Assembly (NCBI GenBank): GCA_020026335.1 | Contig: JAHHQO010000001.1 | Coordinates: 186,001-250,000, forward strand | DNA from: Alistipes sp. | Lineage (GTDB): Bacteria > Bacteroidota > Bacteroidia > Bacteroidales > Rikenellaceae | Length of the DNA stretch: 64,000 bases | Reading direction: 5' to 3' | Part shown: in pieces, positions 60,167-64,000 of the stretch | How the letters are laid out: each line of letters begins with the position of its first letter | Position numbering within the stretch: the stretch's first letter is position 1 | Notes under the pieces: model-generated | Databases searched by the model: none | The model's input: only the letters and a program-made list of their open reading frames with translations | Told to the model about the DNA's origin: nothing | Program-made: the position numbers and the translations under genes

Positions 60167-62464
60167 TTACTTTTTAGATGTGGTTACAATCTTTTGGCAC
60201 ATCTCGAAGGTCATGTCCTCGGGTTTCGAACCTCTCGGGATGCGGTAATTTTTGCCCTTGTAGGCGATGTAGGCACCATAGCGGCCGTTCTTGATAATCA
60301 TATCCTTGTCCTCCTCAAAGGTCTTCAGAGGGGTGTTGGCGGCTGCCAGGGCGGCCTTGTGCTCCTCGATGATTTGCAGGGCACGCTCGTAGGTCACCGT
60401 GTAGGGGTCGTCGGTCTTGCCCAGCGAGGCGAACGACTTGCCGTAACGGATATATGCACCATATTTGCCGATGCCGACACACAAATCCTCACCGTCCAGC
60501 TTGCCCAACAGACGGGGCAGGGCGAAGAGTTCGAGCGCCTCCTCCAGGGTGATGGACTCGATGAGCTGACCTCTCTTGAGCGAAGCGAAGCGGCTCTTCT
60601 CACCCTCGTTGCCCTCGATTTCGACCATGGGGCCGTAGCGACCGATACGTGCCTTCACCACATGACCCGTTTCGGGGTCGTTGCCCAAAATTCTCACATG
60701 ACCGTTGTGGTCGTTCTGTGCGCCGATGGCCGTATCGACCATCTTGTGGAAGGGGCCGTAGAAGTTCTGAATCATCACGTGCCAGGTGATGTCACCATCG
60801 GCAATGTGGTCGAATTCCTTCTCCACGTTGGCGGTGAAGTTGTAGTCGATGATGGGGGCGAACTGTGCCTCGAGGTAGTCATTGACCACCATACCGATGT
60901 CGGTGGGCGAGAGACGGTTCTTCTCCTTGCCGAAGGTCTCCGACGAGGTCTTCTCGCTGATTTTGCCCGACGAGAGGGTCAGCTGCGTGTAGTCGCGCTT
61001 CTGACCGTCACGGTTCTGCTTGACCACATAACCACGGTTGATGATGGTGGTGATGGTGGGGGCGTAGGTCGAAGGACGACCGATGCCCAGCTCCTCGAGA
61101 CGCTTGACCAGCGAAGCCTCGTTGTAGCGTGCCGGAGCCTGTGTGAAACGCTCGGTGGCGGTCATCTTCTGCATCTCCAGCGCATCGCCTGCCGCCATCT
61201 TGGGCAACAGACCCTCGCCGCTCTCCTGTGCCTGGTCCTCGTCCACCGCCTCGGAATAGAGACGCAGGAAGCCGTCGAAACGAACCACCTCGCCCGTGGC
61301 AATGAATTGCAGGTCGGAGTTCGAGATATTGATGGTGATGGAGGTGCGGTCAATCTCCGCAGGTACCATCTGCGAAGCCACGGTGCGCTTCCATATCAGG
61401 TCGTAGAGTTTCTTCTCGGCAGCCGTACCCTCAATGGCGCGGCGATCGATGTACGAAGGACGAATGGCCTCGTGCGCCTCCTGTGCGCCCTTGGTCTTGG
61501 TCTTGTAGTTCATCGGGTGCGAGTATTTCTCGCCGAAGAGGTTGATGACCTCCTCCTTACACTGTGCCAGTGCCTGTACGGAGAGGTTCACCGAGTCGGT
61601 ACGCATGTAGGTAATCAAACCCTGCTCGTAGAGCTTCTGTGCCACCGACATGATTTGCGACACCGACATACCCAACTTGCGGCCTGCCTCCTGCTGGAGG
61701 GTCGAAGTGGTGAAAGGTGCCGAGGGGTGACGCTGTGCGGGCTTCTCCTCACACTTGGCCACCGTGTAGGCAGCCTCCTTGGCTTTGTTGAGGAAGTCGA
61801 GTGCCTGCTCCTTGCTCTCGAAGCGTGACGACAGCTCCGCCTTGAAGAGGGTCTTCTCCTTGTCGCCTGCGGTGTAGAACTCTGCCACAACGCGGTAGTA
61901 GGGCGATGTCGAGAAGGCGATGATTTCGCGCTCGCGCTCCACAATCAGACGCACGGCCACCGACTGAACACGGCCTGCCGAGAGCTGGGGACGCACCTTC
62001 TTCCACAGCACGGGTGACAGCTCGAAGCCGACCAGACGGTCGAGGATACGGCGTGCCTGCTGGGCGTTCACCAGATTCATGTTCACCGTGCGCGGATGCT
62101 CGATAGCCTCGAGAATGGCGCGTTTGGTGATTTCATGGAACACAATGCGCTTGGTATTGTCGACCGGGAGCCCCAACACTTCTGTGAGGTGCCATGCGAT
62201 GGCTTCTCCTTCGCGGTCTTCATCGGATGCCAACCACACTGTCTTGTCTTTGGACAGTTTGGTGAGCTCCTCGACGACTTTTTTCTTGTCGCTCGGAACT
62301 TCGTATATGGGATTGAAGTCCTCGGCGATGTTGATGCCGAGGTCTTTTTTCGAAAGGTCGCGGATATGACCGAAACTCGATTTTACGATGTAATCCCCAC
62401 CCAGGAACTTTTCGATGGTCTTGGCCTTGGCCGGGGACTCCACGATTACCAGATTTTTCTGCAT
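60167..62464 (-). CDS. topA: DNA topoisomerase I
   Basis: A 765-residue type IA topoisomerase. MQKNLVIVESPAKAKTIEKF opens the Toprim domain, with WLASDEDREGEAIAWHL binding magnesium, and the catalytic Tyr in GLITYMRTDSVNLS. The C-terminal part has several RYG-type repeats (GRYGPMVEIEG, KYGAYIRYG, RYGAYIAYKGKN) but no Cys4 zinc fingers. It relaxes negatively supercoiled DNA. The frame continues upstream, but the conserved start is at 62464. Confidence 0.97.
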   Translation of the reverse strand: MQKNLVIVESPAKAKTIEKFLGGDYIVKSSFGHIRDLSKKDLGINIAEDFNPIYEVPSDKKKVVEELTKLSKDKTVWLASDEDREGEAIAWHLTEVLGLPVDNTKRIVFHEITKRAILEAIEHPRTVNMNLVNAQQARRILDRLVGFELSPVLWKKVRPQLSAGRVQSVAVRLIVEREREIIAFSTSPYYRVVAEFYTAGDKEKTLFKAELSSRFESKEQALDFLNKAKEAAYTVAKCEEKPAQRHPSAPFTTSTLQQEAGRKLGMSVSQIMSVAQKLYEQGLITYMRTDSVNLSVQALAQCKEEVINLFGEKYSHPMNYKTKTKGAQEAHEAIRPSYIDRRAIEGTAAEKKLYDLIWKRTVASQMVPAEIDRTSITINISNSDLQFIATGEVVRFDGFLRLYSEAVDEDQAQESGEGLLPKMAAGDALEMQKMTATERFTQAPARYNEASLVKRLEELGIGRPSTYAPTITTIINRGYVVKQNRDGQKRDYTQLTLSSGKISEKTSSETFGKEKNRLSPTDIGMVVNDYLEAQFAPIIDYNFTANVEKEFDHIADGDITWHVMIQNFYGPFHKMVDTAIGAQNDHNGHVRILGNDPETGHVVKARIGRYGPMVEIEGNEGEKSRFASLKRGQLIESITLEEALELFALPRLLGKLDGEDLCVGIGKYGAYIRYGKSFASLGKTDDPYTVTYERALQIIEEHKAALAAANTPLKTFEEDKDMIIKNGRYGAYIAYKGKNYRIPRGSKPEDMTFEMCQKIVTTSKK

Positions 62465-62482
62465 AGGTTTTATAGTTATCAC

Positions 62483-62520
62483 AAAAATGCGAAAACCTAA
62501 GCACATATCGAACTTAGGTC
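62483..62520 (-). terminator. Terminator of the DUF4270 gene
   Basis: On the minus strand ACCTAAG and CTTAGGT pair, followed by TTTTCGCATTTTT. The stem is weak but well placed 18 nt after the stop codon. Confidence 0.5.
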
Positions 62521-62537
62521 ACGCTTTGTGGGCAGTA

Positions 62538-64000
62538 CTACTTGATTAGGTTGTAGGCGAATTCGAATCGTATGGGGGCATTGTTTTGCAGGGCGTCACC
62601 CGCATCGGTGGCCATGCCCTGTGTCACACTGAAGCCTCCCGTGTAGAAGTTGTAGGCTTCGGGACCCAGATATACGACCCGGCTCTTGACCTTCGAGAGG
62701 TCAACGGCGCGGTTTTCCTCTGCGGCGGCCTTCTTTTCCTTGAGATATTCGTTCCAGAGCTGCTGCACGTGCTCGGTGATGTTCATCACATAGCAACCGT
62801 GGCTGCGGTTGATGTGACCATCGTAAGCCAGCTCGGTGTTGTATTGCTGTTCGTACTGATACTCATAGTCGGAGATGGACTGCATCTTGCCGTAGTCGGT
62901 GTACATACCCAGTCGGCTCAGGGCTCCGTTCATCTCCTTGATGAGATTGACCGATGTGCCGGGGTTGATGTTCTCCCACGAGTAGTCGCTGCTGGTGAAG
63001 TAAATCAGCATGCGGCACTGGCTGAACGACATGGTGGTGAACGAGGTGTTCAACTCGTGGTTGTTGGCCTCGATTTCCTTTTCGATTTCCGAGAAGAACT
63101 CCTGTGTGAAACTCAGCTCCGAAACCACACCGCCCAAGCCTTCAACGATGATACGCGGCGAGGTGGGACGGTCTTTGACGTTCTCACCGATGGTCGCCTC
63201 GTCAATCATCGACGATTTCGAGTAGTCGCGGAAGACGGTATTGACCGACACGTTGCCGTAGTCCTTGGTGTAGATGTCGTAGAACGAGAGTGCCACACCG
63301 ATGGTATCCTTGATGAGCGATTCGTCGTCCGTGCGGCGGTTACGGCCGTAAATCCACAGACTCGAATTTTCGAGCTTCGTACCGAAGATGGAGCCTTTGC
63401 CCGTCTGGGTCTGCTCCTCGGCGGGGCAGATGTAGAGACCCTTGAACTCCTCGACCCACTGTTTGAGACTGTCGGGCTGGTAGATGGAGTAGTCGTCCTT
63501 GTATTTGCCCGACTGCAACATCAGACGACTGATGTAGTCGCGACCTGCGGGAGTGGTCTTCAGCGTCACATTCTTGGTCGAGGGACCTGTGGTCTCGCCA
63601 TCGGGGAAGGTGAAGGTGAAGAGAGGCTCTGCCGCCACGGTGCCGTCCTTGCGGGGGTCAAACTTGCCGTCGAGGTAGAAGGTGGTGTCCTTCTCTTTCT
63701 TTTCGGTGATGTATTTGTTGCTCACCACCTCATAGACGTTGTACTTCTGGGGGGTGAGGGTATCTCTGTCGTAGATGTCGAACGAGAAGCGGAGCATCGC
63801 CGAGTCGAAGATGGGTTTGTGACCGAAGAAGCCCTTTTCGACCTTGTAGGCGCTCAACACCTGGGTCATGAAGCCGGCGGTGCGCAGGCCGACCGTGTCG
63901 TTGAGCTGCGAGCCCATATAACCGTAGGTGATATTCGAAGCCTTGACCGAGTCGGTACGGAACAGACGGGTCTCGACAAATTTCTTGATGTCGTAACCCG
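62538..64000 (-). CDS. DUF4270 domain lipoprotein-family protein, N-terminus cut off by the window edge
   Basis: The frame is open from the window edge, so at least 487 residues of a longer protein are seen; the N-terminus, with any signal peptide, is outside. Before the first internal Met it reads GYDIKKFVETRLFRTDSVKA. Recognisable parts are the SNITYGYMGSQLNDTVGL motif near the beginning and repeated beta-rich stretches such as ALSFYDIYTKDYGNVSV, typical of DUF4270. The family is found in Bacteroidetes as surface or periplasmic lipoproteins without a known role. It lies upstream of topA in the same direction, with a weak hairpin between them. Confidence 0.8.
   Translation of the reverse strand, partial: GYDIKKFVETRLFRTDSVKASNITYGYMGSQLNDTVGLRTAGFMTQVLSAYKVEKGFFGHKPIFDSAMLRFSFDIYDRDTLTPQKYNVYEVVSNKYITEKKEKDTTFYLDGKFDPRKDGTVAAEPLFTFTFPDGETTGPSTKNVTLKTTPAGRDYISRLMLQSGKYKDDYSIYQPDSLKQWVEEFKGLYICPAEEQTQTGKGSIFGTKLENSSLWIYGRNRRTDDESLIKDTIGVALSFYDIYTKDYGNVSVNTVFRDYSKSSMIDEATIGENVKDRPTSPRIIVEGLGGVVSELSFTQEFFSEIEKEIEANNHELNTSFTTMSFSQCRMLIYFTSSDYSWENINPGTSVNLIKEMNGALSRLGMYTDYGKMQSISDYEYQYEQQYNTELAYDGHINRSHGCYVMNITEHVQQLWNEYLKEKKAAAEENRAVDLSKVKSRVVYLGPEAYNFYTGGFSVTQGMATDAGDALQNNAPIRFEFAYNLIK

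Noticed and set aside
1..64000. CRISPR array, insertion sequence, rRNA operon or riboswitch
   Set aside because: No regularly spaced repeats, no transposase motif with terminal inverted repeats, no rRNA sequence and no recognisable riboswitch core was seen.

Overview
The window looks like chromosome from a member of the Bacteroidales with a fairly high GC content. Alistipes/Rikenellaceae is my best guess, but it is an inference from gene families and composition, not a match to a reference. The support is: many Bacteroidetes-type promoters (TAnnTTTG -7 elements, twice with a clear TTG/TTTG about 20 nt upstream), almost no Shine-Dalgarno sequences, and the families GldE, DUF4270, DUF4250, BatA/BatB, S46 dipeptidyl-peptidase, C1B peptidase, anaerobic sulfatase maturase, GH110 and a GH123-like enzyme. 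No insertion sequence, integrase, CRISPR array or rRNA operon was seen. The only RNA genes found are rnpB and a tRNA-Leu(GAG).

Layout. 0-1 kb: a truncated PD-(D/E)XK-like nuclease gene and a small DUF4250 gene. 1-4 kb: a long Rel/Spo homolog whose hydrolase site looks lost, followed by an unknown gene, divergent from a TrhA/hemolysin III gene at 4 kb. 5-6.4 kb: a three-gene cassette with its own strong promoter (HTH-like protein, small membrane coiled-coil protein, lipoprotein with a C-terminal membrane helix) that resembles a phage-type lysis or envelope cassette. 6.5-6.9 kb: rnpB. 7-12.7 kb: a MoxR-DUF58-Bat (von Willebrand/TPR) operon. 12.8-18.1 kb: uvrD, a glycosyltransferase, nth and nrnA. 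18.2-22.4 kb: a GH123-like secreted protein facing an anaerobic sulfatase maturase and a secreted EEP-family lipoprotein, which suggests host or sulfated glycan use.

22.5-35.2 kb: a GNAT, a phosphopantetheinyl transferase, gldE, then the distal division/wall cluster (ftsZ, ftsA, ftsQ, murC, murG), comM and dnaB, all read leftward. 36-45.4 kb: comF, priA, a YitT-family protein, then a six-gene leftward run from cdd through rluA-like, dtd, two secreted nonspecific nucleases and a radical SAM gene. 45.5-49 kb: a SIMPL-domain protein, rlmD, and a lipoprotein with a C-terminal membrane helix. 49.1-55.6 kb: a compact rightward operon (MBL hydrolase, FkbM methyltransferase, trmD, lpxB, a FAH-like protein with a degenerate metal site, maf, dpp11-like peptidase). 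55.7-58 kb: tRNA-Leu, a small GNAT-like gene and a GH110 alpha-galactosidase. 58-58.9 kb: a non-coding stretch. 58.9-64 kb: a C1B peptidase, topA and a truncated DUF4270 lipoprotein gene.

Most of the window is conserved housekeeping DNA. The parts most worth a second look are the 5.0-6.4 kb cassette and its palindrome-rich promoter, the synthetase-only Rel, the unusual FtsQ and FtsA, the reduced Bat operon, the DnaA-box-like regions near 35.3 and 58.7 kb, and the FAH-like protein.
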